Assembly (NCBI GenBank): GCA_002313255.1
Contig: DCBA01000112.1
Coordinates: 1 to 7,136 of the forward strand
Origin: Gammaproteobacteria bacterium UBA1119
GTDB taxonomy: Bacteria > Pseudomonadota > Gammaproteobacteria > Pseudomonadales > Azotimanducaceae
Direction of reading: 5' to 3'
Length of the DNA stretch: 7,136 nt
Shown here piece by piece: positions 1-6,561 of this stretch (within the stretch, counting starts at the first letter, position 1; every line of letters begins with the position of its first letter). A program made the position numbers and the translations under genes. A model generated the notes under the pieces. The model saw only the letters and a list, made by a program, of their open reading frames with translations, did no database searches and was not told the DNA's origin.

Positions 1-593
1 GATGCCAAAAACTGTTCGTAAAGCGAACAGGTCAGCAGCGTGAAGTAGGGTGTTGCGAGAAACGCCCAGAGCAACGTGAGAGGCCTAATTCTTGCAACTG
101 CGAGAGACACGATCAGGGAGAAAATCATCACCAACGTGACGAGCGAAAAATTTGAATCGGTATGTACAAGCTTTCGCGACAAAGAAAACGACTCAATCAC
201 GCCTGTCTTTTTATCGACTGCATAGATCCAAACAAACATCCAAACGATGCTCAGATAGAACCCTGGAATCACGAGTAAAATGAAGCCGCATACGGTTCCA
301 ATTGAGTACAGGACCCCTATGCCCAGCAGTTGCCGCCAGCGTCCATCGGCGAAACCCGCTCTAATGAAGTGTCCGATCGCCTGATCTTGGCCACGCAACG
401 CCCGCAACATCGATTCAACGTACCCACCCACGATTGCCGGCATGACAAATAAGCCGACCACGGTAACCACGCAAATGATTACAGCCACCAAAAAAAGCAC
501 CGTATTGGTAAAGATCAGGAACGGTTTGTCACGACATACCGTATACGCCTGCCGAAACGCGACTTTCAGGACGTCGTCCGGCGAACCGTTCAC
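1..593 (-). CDS. Multi-pass inner-membrane protein of unknown function (partial, C-terminus cut by window edge)
   Basis: An open frame runs from a GTG at 593 leftward off the window, giving 197 codons with no stop; an in-frame TAA lies 7 codons upstream of the GTG. The short N-terminus is soluble (about 1-24). Hydrophobic segments follow at about 25-57, 89-126 (two passes around the turn IPGFY at 109-113), 149-167 and 172-192. The pattern of a soluble amphipathic start, a loop with F-x-x-G-F-x-D-G-R (about 76-85), an IPG-F/Y-x-L turn, then a V-D-x-x-x-G-x-x-E-S-x-x-x-S segment (126-139) resembles the loosely defined DUF975 / GPDPase-membrane-domain type of bacterial membrane proteins. That family assignment is inference from pattern only. 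The GTG start has no strong Shine-Dalgarno, but the first ATG (codon 51) would fall inside the first membrane segment, so GTG is preferred. It may be co-transcribed with the PhyH gene 71 bases upstream. The biochemical role is unknown. Confidence 0.72.
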   Translation of the reverse strand, partial: MNGSPDDVLKVAFRQAYTVCRDKPFLIFTNTVLFLVAVIICVVTVVGLFVMPAIVGGYVESMLRALRGQDQAIGHFIRAGFADGRWRQLLGIGVLYSIGTVCGFILLVIPGFYLSIVWMFVWIYAVDKKTGVIESFSLSRKLVHTDSNFSLVTLVMIFSLIVSLAVARIRPLTLLWAFLATPYFTLLTCSLYEQFLA

Positions 594-664
594 GCTTGCG
601 CCACTACCGCTTTAGCCTGGACGCTCGACCCAATCCGCCTCCACTGACAACCCGTGCCGTCCAA

Positions 665-1612
665 CTAAGACGACACTGATTTCGGTACTGGCAGTACTTG
701 TGTTTGATATGGATTGCCAAACCCCGCCAGTCGCTTGAATAGTTTCGGATTATCACAGTCATCGGCCAATGCTTGCGGAAAGTGATTGGGAATGTCGTCC
801 TGTGGCTGGATCGCTGCATGCCGGTAGTAATTGGCAATGGTTAGTCTAAGACCCGGGGTGCTCTTCGGATACGCGCCATGCCACAACTGCCCATGAAAGG
901 CGATCAACGATCCACGCGGGCACTCAACCGGAATCGCTTCCTGAATCGCTTGCGGGATCACCGGCTGAGAGTTGCGGTGATGTGAACCCGCGACGCAGGC
1001 GAACGCACCATCCGCCAACGTGTATTCCGTCAAGCACCAATTGCAATTGGCGTTGAGCGCTACACGTCCCCAAGGTTGAGGCACGCCACCTTGGTCGCAA
1101 TGCAGACCGAGTGACTCGCCGTACCCATCGCCTTTCCATTTTACGAAACAATTGTGCGAGCTAAAGCGGGTGGTATAAGGACCGATCATGTAGCGCATGA
1201 GCGCGGTCGCGACCGGATTGACTGCAAGATCACGAAACGCGCGGTCAAAGGTACACAACTGCATCAATTGAAACTGACTTGGTTTTGCTCCCGACTGCAG
1301 TTCCAACGTGCCGCGATAGTCGCCGAAATCGAGTTCGGACGAGGGGCCCTCCGCAACCGTAAACCCGCAACCCACCAGCTCTTCTGACTTGGCCAAAAGC
1401 ACTTCGGTGAGCCGGTCAAGATTAGCGGGGGTTACACCCGTAACCTCGGGCGGCACCACGGCATATCCGTTGAGGTCCAGATCCAAAACGTATTTTTCGA
1501 GGCCGAGCTCGGCGACGAGTTTTTGTCGAGCTTTCTGCAAATCGCTGCTACTCACGGCAAACGGAGCTTTCTCCTCCGCGTCCTTGTTTTGTTTCGCTTG
1601 GCGCTTACTCAT
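665..1612 (-). CDS. Phytanoyl-CoA dioxygenase (PhyH) family Fe(II)/2-oxoglutarate oxygenase
   Basis: This is a predicted cytosolic non-haem iron oxygenase of 315 aa that would couple 2-oxoglutarate decarboxylation to hydroxylation of an unidentified substrate. The double-stranded beta-helix core carries the iron ligands H171 and D173 (in LHCDQGG) and H245 (in LWHGA). R256 (in GLRLT), 11 residues after H245, is placed to bind 2-oxoglutarate; the same 11-residue spacing occurs in human PAHX (H264/R275). The segment L-T-E-Y-T-x-x-D-G-A-F-x-x-V-A-G-S-H-H (195-211) is the usual PhyH strand before the distal histidine. A charged, Lys/Glu-rich N-terminus of about 40 residues precedes the fold. The frame stays open to an ATG at 1690, but ATG 1612 is chosen because GAGAGGA sits just upstream and the extra 26 residues look non-conserved and hydrophobic. 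PhyH members act on acyl-CoAs, ectoine, halogenated or natural-product substrates, so the family alone does not give the substrate. It is divergent from the exporter cluster. Confidence 0.92.
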   Translation of the reverse strand: MSKRQAKQNKDAEEKAPFAVSSSDLQKARQKLVAELGLEKYVLDLDLNGYAVVPPEVTGVTPANLDRLTEVLLAKSEELVGCGFTVAEGPSSELDFGDYRGTLELQSGAKPSQFQLMQLCTFDRAFRDLAVNPVATALMRYMIGPYTTRFSSHNCFVKWKGDGYGESLGLHCDQGGVPQPWGRVALNANCNWCLTEYTLADGAFACVAGSHHRNSQPVIPQAIQEAIPVECPRGSLIAFHGQLWHGAYPKSTPGLRLTIANYYRHAAIQPQDDIPNHFPQALADDCDNPKLFKRLAGFGNPYQTQVLPVPKSVSS

Positions 1613-1615
1613 CGA

Positions 1616-1622
1616 TCCTCTC
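1616..1622 (-). promoter_or_regulatory. Ribosome binding site deciding the PhyH start
   Basis: On the minus strand GAGAGGA precedes ATG 1612 with 3 to 4 bases between. Spacing is slightly short, but it is the only good Shine-Dalgarno near either candidate start and supports 1612 over 1690. Confidence 0.6.
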
Positions 1623-1708
1623 GACCAATTTGACCCGATCAAACTACCGCCGCGTTCGAGACACGTCAAAAAGAAGATGGTTCCGAACAATAAACGCGCG
1701 GCGGAAAC

Positions 1709-1714
1709 AGTATA
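1709..1714 (-). promoter_or_regulatory. Candidate -10 box for the PhyH gene
   Basis: On the minus strand TATACT matches the sigma-70 -10 consensus at five of six positions and would start transcription near 1702, giving a leader of about 90 bases before ATG 1612. No good -35 hexamer is found 16-18 bases upstream, so the promoter may be activator-dependent or the match may be chance. Confidence 0.3.
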
Positions 1715-1840
1715 ACTGGCAAAAAAATCGGCTCGGTAGCCAATAAGTACGCGAATGTAAAGGAAGAGAAGAGGTTTCAGCTAAGACAGATTAGACTACG
1801 GGGTTCGTAAAAACCAACTCGTATTAGTCGTAAGACGCCT

Positions 1841-2575
1841 ATGGCGACGCCCAATCGAAGTGCAAGTCGCGATTCGCCGCCCTCCGGGCGGGTGATCGAC
1901 CTCCAGACAATTCATAAGAATTACCGCATGGGTTCCGAAACCATTCGCGCCCTCAACGGTGTTGATTGCAGGATAGACGCCAACGAGTACGTCGCCATAA
2001 TGGGCCCTTCGGGTTCTGGTAAGTCAACCTTGATGAACATCATAGGCTGCTTGGACCGTCCGTCTGCCGGGGAATATTGGCTCGACGGCCAAAACGTATC
2101 CAAGCTCAACGACAAGGCTCTGGCTCGGGTGCGCAATCGCATGATCGGGTTCGTATTTCAGACCTTTAATTTGTTGTCAAAATCGAACGCCTTGCAAAAC
2201 GTTGAAACGCCACTACTATACGGCGGCGTCGGTCGACGTGAACGGCGTAATCGAGCCCGACAAGCCTTGGAACGCGTGGGGCTTGATGACCGCACGTTTC
2301 ATAAGCCAAGTGAACTATCGGGGGGGCAACGTCAGCGCGTGGCCGTAGCCCGGGCCCTCGTTAATGACCCAGCGATCCTGCTTGCCGATGAACCGACGGG
2401 CAATCTCGATTCACGTACCGGCGAAGACATTATGGCTTTGTTTGAAGAACTCTATAGTGCCGGACAGACGATCATTTTGGTCACCCACGAACCCGGAATC
2501 GCGGTACGTGCCAAGCGACACATCCATCTGCGGGACGGTGAAGTGACCGAAGACTACCTTCTGGAGAACAGCTAA
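1841..2575 (+). CDS. MacB/LolD-type ABC transporter ATP-binding protein
   Basis: This is the 244-aa cytosolic ATPase of a type VII (MacB-like) ABC transporter; it powers the permease encoded two genes downstream. All nucleotide-binding motifs are intact: Walker [10 protein letters not shown] (55-63), Q-loop Q107 in VFQTFNLL, signature LSGGQRQR (159-166), Walker B ILLADEP with catalytic E184, D-loop GNLD (187-190), and H-loop H216 in VTHE. The segment around [18 protein letters not shown] (110-127) is typical of the MacB/LolD/FtsE branch that works with FtsX-fold permeases. It is a stand-alone ATPase, unlike E. coli MacB, where ATPase and permease are fused; the arrangement is closer to Bacillus YknY/YknZ. 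ATG 1841 is the only ATG before the first conserved strand (about residue 18), with an in-frame TAA 20 codons upstream, but it lacks a clear Shine-Dalgarno. Its TAA overlaps the next ATG by one base (TAATG). Confidence 0.95.
   Translation: MATPNRSASRDSPPSGRVIDLQTIHKNYRMGSETIRALNGVDCRIDANEYVAIMGPSGSGKSTLMNIIGCLDRPSAGEYWLDGQNVSKLNDKALARVRNRMIGFVFQTFNLLSKSNALQNVETPLLYGGVGRRERRNRARQALERVGLDDRTFHKPSELSGGQRQRVAVARALVNDPAILLADEPTGNLDSRTGEDIMALFEELYSAGQTIILVTHEPGIAVRAKRHIHLRDGEVTEDYLLENS
2563..2567 (+). promoter_or_regulatory. Ribosome binding site of the adaptor gene, inside the end of the ATPase gene
   Basis: GGAGA lies 7 bases before ATG 2575, within the last codons of the ATPase gene. With the TAATG stop-start overlap it indicates translational coupling of the two genes. 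Confidence 0.65.
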
Positions 2576-4155
2576 TGGCCACTCGAATCCTTCTGGTTAT
2601 TTCTGTTGGTTTACTGGCGAGTTGCGATTACCTCGAGTCGTATTTGGCAGACGACAAGATTGCTTCTCTAGAAAACGCCAATCTTCCTTACAGCGATTAC
2701 CAGCAAGTCGCCGTTGCGCCCCGGAATATTCGAGTGGCGGTCGAAGCAGCCGGCGAAGTCGAACCCGTCACAACGGTCGAAGTCAAATCCAAAGCATCCG
2801 GCGAGATTCTCGAAATGAACGTGGACACTGGTGACGTTGTTGAAACCGGCACGTTACTTGCACAAATCGATCAGCGCGTTCTCAAGAATACCCTCAAGCA
2901 GGCTGAAGCAAGCCTCACCGTTGCTAGAGCAAAGCTCGCGAACTCTCGTTCACAACTTGAGCGGATCAATTCGCTCTATGTACGGAAATCCGTGTCCCAG
3001 GCCGACTGGGAAAAATCGACTTTGGACCACGCCACGGCGCAATCCGAAGTCGTACAGCGCGAAATTACCGTCGAGAACGCCGTGATTCAACTCGGTGATT
3101 GCGACGTTAATGCGCCCATTACCGGGACCGTTATCGAACGCGCGGTCGAAAAAGGTACGGTTATTTCGTCACCCATGGGTAACAGTAGTGGCGGTACCCT
3201 CCTCCTCAAAATGGCGGATCTTTCGCGTGTCCAAATACGGATGCTGGTGAACGAAATCGATATCGGCAAAATGAAACCAGGTGTTTCTGCGACCGTTAAC
3301 GTGGCCGCCTACGCTAACCGTCCTTTTCAAGGCGTGGTCATCAAAGTTGAACCACAGGCGACGACGATCCAAAACGTCACCATGTTCCCAGTATTGATCG
3401 ATCTTGAAAATCGCGAAGGACTTCTACGACCCGGGATGAATGCGGATGTAGAGGTCATGGTCGCCAATCGAAACCAAGTGCTAGCGATTCCTAACGCAGC
3501 GCTACGTACTCAGGGCGATGTCTATTCAGGTGCCAGCGTGCTTGGTTACACCATCGAGGACGTCGACAGGATGTTAGCTGCGTCGCCGAAACCACGGAAA
3601 ACGAGTGCGGCTCGAGATAACGGTTCTCCCGCGTCGACCGGTGAAACCGATGCCGATGTCATTAAAAGTGATATCTCCGACGAAGAACGCCTGAACGCGA
3701 TCATGACCAAAATGCGAACCGGCAAACGACCCAGCGAAGAAGACGTCGCGTTTATGCGTAAGAACCGTGAACTAATGCAGAAAATCGCGGGCTCCGGTGC
3801 TGGCCGAGGACGCCCGGGCGGTGGCGGTCCAGGCGCCTCAGGTGGACGCCCAGCAAATGGTTCTAGAGGACCCGGCGGGCAACGTCCCAAACGGGTCGTG
3901 TCGTCCGTCGATCAGCAGTTCGGTGGCGACTATATCGTCTTTGTGATTCGCAACGGCGAGGCGGTCGCCGTGCACGTTCGAACGGGCATCACGGATATGG
4001 ATTACTCCGAAGTTGTCGCGGGTCTTAACCAAGGCGAAAAGGTCCTTATTCTCCCTAGTCAATCCCTCGTCCAAGCGAACGAAACCTGGCAGAACCGAGC
4101 GAGCAGAATGAGCCCCATACCTGGCCTCGGCGGTAGCCGTGGCCGGCGCAGCTAA
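2575..4155 (+). CDS. MacA/HlyD-type periplasmic adaptor (membrane-fusion) lipoprotein
   Basis: This 526-aa adaptor links the inner-membrane permease to an outer-membrane channel. A short lipoprotein signal ends in lipobox LLAS-C17; Asp18 follows the lipidated Cys, the enterobacterial signal for staying in the inner membrane. Domains in order: first membrane-proximal strand (about 45-63), lipoyl half (65-100, ending LLAQID), alpha-hairpin (101-168), second lipoyl half (170-200, with APITGTVIE), beta-barrel (205-298), then membrane-proximal domain (VLAIPNAAL at 302-310, resuming at about 452-495 with V-V-A-G-L-N-Q-G-E-K-V). The hairpin tip has R130, L134 and S141, the R-x3-L-x6-S spacing that contacts TolC in AcrA and MacA. 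The membrane-proximal domain is interrupted by about 135 residues (314-449): a polar linker, a charged helical stretch (365-405), and a Gly/Arg/Pro-rich tract (407-440). This makes it much longer than E. coli MacA (about 370 aa). It ends with another Gly/Arg tail (GGSRGRRS). Confidence 0.94.
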   Translation: MATRILLVISVGLLASCDYLESYLADDKIASLENANLPYSDYQQVAVAPRNIRVAVEAAGEVEPVTTVEVKSKASGEILEMNVDTGDVVETGTLLAQIDQRVLKNTLKQAEASLTVARAKLANSRSQLERINSLYVRKSVSQADWEKSTLDHATAQSEVVQREITVENAVIQLGDCDVNAPITGTVIERAVEKGTVISSPMGNSSGGTLLLKMADLSRVQIRMLVNEIDIGKMKPGVSATVNVAAYANRPFQGVVIKVEPQATTIQNVTMFPVLIDLENREGLLRPGMNADVEVMVANRNQVLAIPNAALRTQGDVYSGASVLGYTIEDVDRMLAASPKPRKTSAARDNGSPASTGETDADVIKSDISDEERLNAIMTKMRTGKRPSEEDVAFMRKNRELMQKIAGSGAGRGRPGGGGPGASGGRPANGSRGPGGQRPKRVVSSVDQQFGGDYIVFVIRNGEAVAVHVRTGITDMDYSEVVAGLNQGEKVLILPSQSLVQANETWQNRASRMSPIPGLGGSRGRRS

Positions 4156-4160
4156 ACGCC

Positions 4161-5378
4161 ATGTCGCTCCTCGAATCCATTCGTATCGCATTGAACGCAA
4201 TTCGTGGTAACGCACTTCGCTCAGCGTTAACGATTTTGATGATTGTGATCGGGGTTGGTTGCGTAATCATCGGTGCAGCCTTCGGTTCGGGCACGCAAGC
4301 CGCCGTGCAAGAACAAATGAGCACGCTTGGCGCGAACGTTCTTTCAATTTACCCCGGCCAATCCTTTGGCCACGGTCGCGTCGCATCGTCAAACCGGGTC
4401 TCACTCACCATCGACGATTACGACGCGTTGCGCCGTGACAGTCAATTCCTTTCGGCCGTCGTTCCTGAATTGCGAAGCAGTCGTCAAGTCAAATTCGGCA
4501 ACAAGAACATCCACGGAACGATCACGGGTACGACGCCCAATTACTTGGTCGTCAACAACCGCGAACTGACCCATGGACGCATGATCACGCAGTCTGACCT
4601 CGCCGCGCGCAGGCGCGTGGCGGTGCTCGGATACAGTATCCCTTCTAGTTTTGAATTCGCTCCGACCAGTCTCCTAGGGCGAGATATTTCGATTGGTCGG
4701 ATCATCTTCAAAGTGGTAGGTGTCTTCGCCGAGGTCGGATCAGGCGGCTACGGTCCGAGTGTCGACGACGCAATATACATACCCCTGACAACGGCTCGAT
4801 TTCGTGTGTTCGGTTCAGATCGACTGGGATCTCTCTCCGCCGAAGTTAAAGAAAATATCGGAATCGATATGGCCATGGTCGACATCGAGCGCGTGCTGCG
4901 GCGCGAGCACAAAATCCGCCCGGGTGACCCAAATGACTTTCAGATCATGAATCGGAGCGTATTTACCGACATGATGCAATCAATCACGAGGACCTTGTCG
5001 ACTTACGTCATCGGTATCCTGGCGATTAGCCTACTTATCGGAGCCATCGGAATCCTAAGCATCATGCTCGTCTCCGTAACCGAGCGAACCCGAGAGATCG
5101 GGGTTCGCAAAGCGCTCGGTGCCACGCGTGGAAATATCCTTACCCAGTTCATTGTGGAAGCGATTACGTTGGGTGCATTGGGCGGCTTGTTTGGCATTGT
5201 CCTCGGATGGCTTGGAAGTGAGGCCATCTCGTCCCAATTTGGTATGCCTTTGATCGTCGAGATGCAAACGGTCCTTATCGCAGTGGCAGTCAGTGTATCC
5301 GTCGGTTTTTCCGCGGGGGTATGGCCCGCTTACCTTGCATCAAAGCTGGACCCCATCGAAGCCCTCCGTCACGACTGA
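4161..5378 (+). CDS. MacB/FtsX-type ABC transporter permease
   Basis: This is the 405-aa inner-membrane subunit of the exporter, acting as a homodimer in the mechanotransmission mode known for MacB. Four membrane segments are visible: about 20-42, 282-305, 330-352 and 368-390. A periplasmic domain of about 235 residues (MacB_PCD type, 44-280) lies between the first and second. The cytoplasmic loop after TM2 has ERTREIGVRKALGAT (308-322), the highly conserved coupling helix that contacts the ATPase, and the C-terminus W-P-A-Y-x-A-S-K-L-D-P-I-E-A-L-R (388-403) is the standard family ending. Length is as expected for a MacB permease lacking a fused ATPase. The gene begins 5 bases after the adaptor stop, with only a weak Shine-Dalgarno, so translation is likely coupled. 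The cargo (lipoprotein, peptide, macrolide, lipid or polyketide-like molecule) cannot be read from sequence. Confidence 0.95.
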   Translation: MSLLESIRIALNAIRGNALRSALTILMIVIGVGCVIIGAAFGSGTQAAVQEQMSTLGANVLSIYPGQSFGHGRVASSNRVSLTIDDYDALRRDSQFLSAVVPELRSSRQVKFGNKNIHGTITGTTPNYLVVNNRELTHGRMITQSDLAARRRVAVLGYSIPSSFEFAPTSLLGRDISIGRIIFKVVGVFAEVGSGGYGPSVDDAIYIPLTTARFRVFGSDRLGSLSAEVKENIGIDMAMVDIERVLRREHKIRPGDPNDFQIMNRSVFTDMMQSITRTLSTYVIGILAISLLIGAIGILSIMLVSVTERTREIGVRKALGATRGNILTQFIVEAITLGALGGLFGIVLGWLGSEAISSQFGMPLIVEMQTVLIAVAVSVSVGFSAGVWPAYLASKLDPIEALRHD

Positions 5379-5466
5379 TTCGAGCCGATCCACGTTCTCC
5401 CTAAAGACCTCAGCACTTTCGATCGAGTAAGCTTCCGAGTCTGCACGAGCCCGAGGGATCTACGGC
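5379..5466 (+). other. Intergenic spacer between permease and dehydratase genes
   Basis: These 88 bases contain no hairpin followed by a T-run, so no intrinsic terminator is seen, and no convincing promoter. The palindrome TCGATCGA (around 5419) is too short to interpret. Read-through from the exporter cluster into the dehydratase gene is therefore possible but unproven. Confidence 0.45.
5453..5458 (+). promoter_or_regulatory. Ribosome binding site of the MaoC-like gene
   Basis: GAGGGA lies 8 bases before ATG 5467, good spacing that fixes this start. Confidence 0.65.
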
Positions 5467-6555
5467 ATGGCCTCCGATAATCTAATTCAGACGATTGAAG
5501 CGTTCGAGGAGGAATACAAAAAGGGCGTCGGCGACCTTCTGCCGTACCGCCCAACAAAACAAGCGAGCCTCGACAACATTCGTCGATTCGGTGACGGCGT
5601 TGGCGACTACAATCCGCTCTGGCGAGACCCTGATCACGCGGCCAAATCGCGATATCAAATGATTACCGCTCCTCCCCCCTTCATCTACGGGGTGAGCCTT
5701 GGTGTAATTGCGGGCGAAACTGGGGCCATCGATCGAGCGCGGGTGTCTACCGCGTACCTTCCCGTGAATTACGCCGGTGCGGAAATCGAATTTCATCGGC
5801 CGATTTGGCTTGGTGATCGAATCACCGCTCAAGAACAAGTCGGCCCGACCATGCGGAAAGAAAGCAAACGAATCGGCGCAATCGCTTTCAATACGGGCTT
5901 GGTTACCTATTCGAATCAACGTCAGGAAGTCGTGACCACCGTCAAAACGCTGATGGCCCGCTATCAAAATACTGGCTCGACCCTTGAATACGATCGTGAG
6001 CCAAAAGAAAGTGAAAAGATTCAACACGAAGCCGCCGACCCACTGGTTTACGAACGTGACCGCCGTGGAGCCGAACCCCGATATTGGGAAGACGTCGTCG
6101 AGGGCGACGATATTCCTTCCCTGAAGAAGGGAACGTACACCGTCACCGAACTCTTCCTTTTTACCCATGGAGTACTCGGTACAGGTCGAAGCCCACGAGC
6201 CGCATTAGAAGCCGAAGGCTCCGGAGATCTCGGCGGCGGTGGCCGATTCGACGCGGAGCACGCGCGAAAGCGCCGAAATATGCCGGGCCAATTCGACTTT
6301 GGTCCACAGCGCGTTTGCTGGCTTAGCCAAATCGTGACCGATTGGATGGGCGACGCCGGCACGCTCAAGAAACTCGACGCCTCCATTCGCCACCCTAACG
6401 TCGTCGGTGATACCAACACCGTTTACGGAAAGGTCTCCAAAACCTATGTCGAGAACGATGAGCATCGGGTCGAACTGCTAATAGAAAACCAAAATCAGTC
6501 AGGTCTGGTCACTGCATTTGGAACGGCCACCGTGACCTTACCTACGAAGGACTAG
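5467..6555 (+). CDS. Double-hotdog MaoC-like / FAS1-type acyl dehydratase
   Basis: This 362-aa protein has two hotdog-like halves and no signal peptide, so it is cytosolic. The N-terminal half (about 20-167) is MaoC_dehydrat_N-like: F-G-D-G-V-G-D-Y-N-P-L-W-R-D (41-54), then PPPFIYG (69-75) and a hotdog strand set with E-I-E-F-H-R-P-I-W-L-G-D (106-117). The C-terminal half (about 204-360) starts P-R-Y-W-E-D-V-V-E-G-D and contains TELFLFTHG (227-235), D-F-G-P-Q-R-V-C-W-L (277-286), T-D-W-M-G-D-A-G (291-298) and R-H-P-N-V-V-G-D-T (308-316), all usual for this branch. Family members hydrate or dehydrate acyl-CoA/ACP thioesters. The D-x-N-P-x-H hydratase-2 motif reads D47-x-N49-P-L-W52, so the usual catalytic His is replaced by Trp, and the C-terminal half lacks a clear D-x-N-x-x-H; activity is thus uncertain. 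The next gene starts 6 bases after its stop, suggesting one transcript. Confidence 0.88.
   Translation: MASDNLIQTIEAFEEEYKKGVGDLLPYRPTKQASLDNIRRFGDGVGDYNPLWRDPDHAAKSRYQMITAPPPFIYGVSLGVIAGETGAIDRARVSTAYLPVNYAGAEIEFHRPIWLGDRITAQEQVGPTMRKESKRIGAIAFNTGLVTYSNQRQEVVTTVKTLMARYQNTGSTLEYDREPKESEKIQHEAADPLVYERDRRGAEPRYWEDVVEGDDIPSLKKGTYTVTELFLFTHGVLGTGRSPRAALEAEGSGDLGGGGRFDAEHARKRRNMPGQFDFGPQRVCWLSQIVTDWMGDAGTLKKLDASIRHPNVVGDTNTVYGKVSKTYVENDEHRVELLIENQNQSGLVTAFGTATVTLPTKD
6546..6551 (+). promoter_or_regulatory. Ribosome binding site before the alpha/beta hydrolase gene
   Basis: GAAGGA, inside the last codons of the dehydratase gene, lies 10 bases before ATG 6562 and 5 bases before ATG 6557. The latter ATG is followed at once by TAA, so only 6562 opens a long frame. 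Confidence 0.5.
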
Positions 6556-6561
6556 GATGTA

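Larger units (their letters stand above)
1613..1840. other. Divergent intergenic region between the PhyH gene and the exporter cluster
   Basis: These 228 bases lie between divergent starts and should hold promoters for both directions. Visible are a TATACT box on the minus strand, a run of seven A/T bases (1721-1727), and a purine tract AAAGGAAGAGAAGAGG near 1759-1774 that is not followed by a plausible start codon. I see no clear operator palindrome, riboswitch, terminator or small gene. No convincing -35/-10 pair was found for the plus-strand ATPase gene. Confidence 0.6.

Noticed and set aside
614..662. Inverted repeat TGGACG/CGTCCA after the PhyH stop (minus strand)
   Set aside because: Six base pairs with a loop of more than 30 bases and no T-run; not a credible intrinsic terminator.
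1613..1690. N-terminal extension of the PhyH protein to ATG 1690
   Set aside because: The 26 extra residues show no family resemblance, lack a ribosome site, and a good Shine-Dalgarno precedes ATG 1612.
1389..1715. Plus-strand open frame of 108 codons opposite the PhyH gene
   Set aside because: Lies almost entirely antisense to a well-supported gene; Ser/Arg-rich composition typical of a shadow frame and no domain-like pattern.
1759..1774. Purine-rich AAAGGAAGAGAAGAGG tract as a ribosome site for a small gene
   Set aside because: No ATG, GTG or TTG follows at usable spacing, and no short open frame is supported.
3793..3900. Gly/Arg-rich tract of the adaptor as a frameshift or assembly error
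   Set aside because: The frame stays open and resumes with the expected membrane-proximal strand (GDYIVFV), so the insert is in-frame and genuine.
5482..6168. Long minus-strand open frame of 228 codons opposite the MaoC-like gene
   Set aside because: Antisense to a clearly family-like protein; no recognisable motif, and its openness is explained by codon bias of the sense gene.
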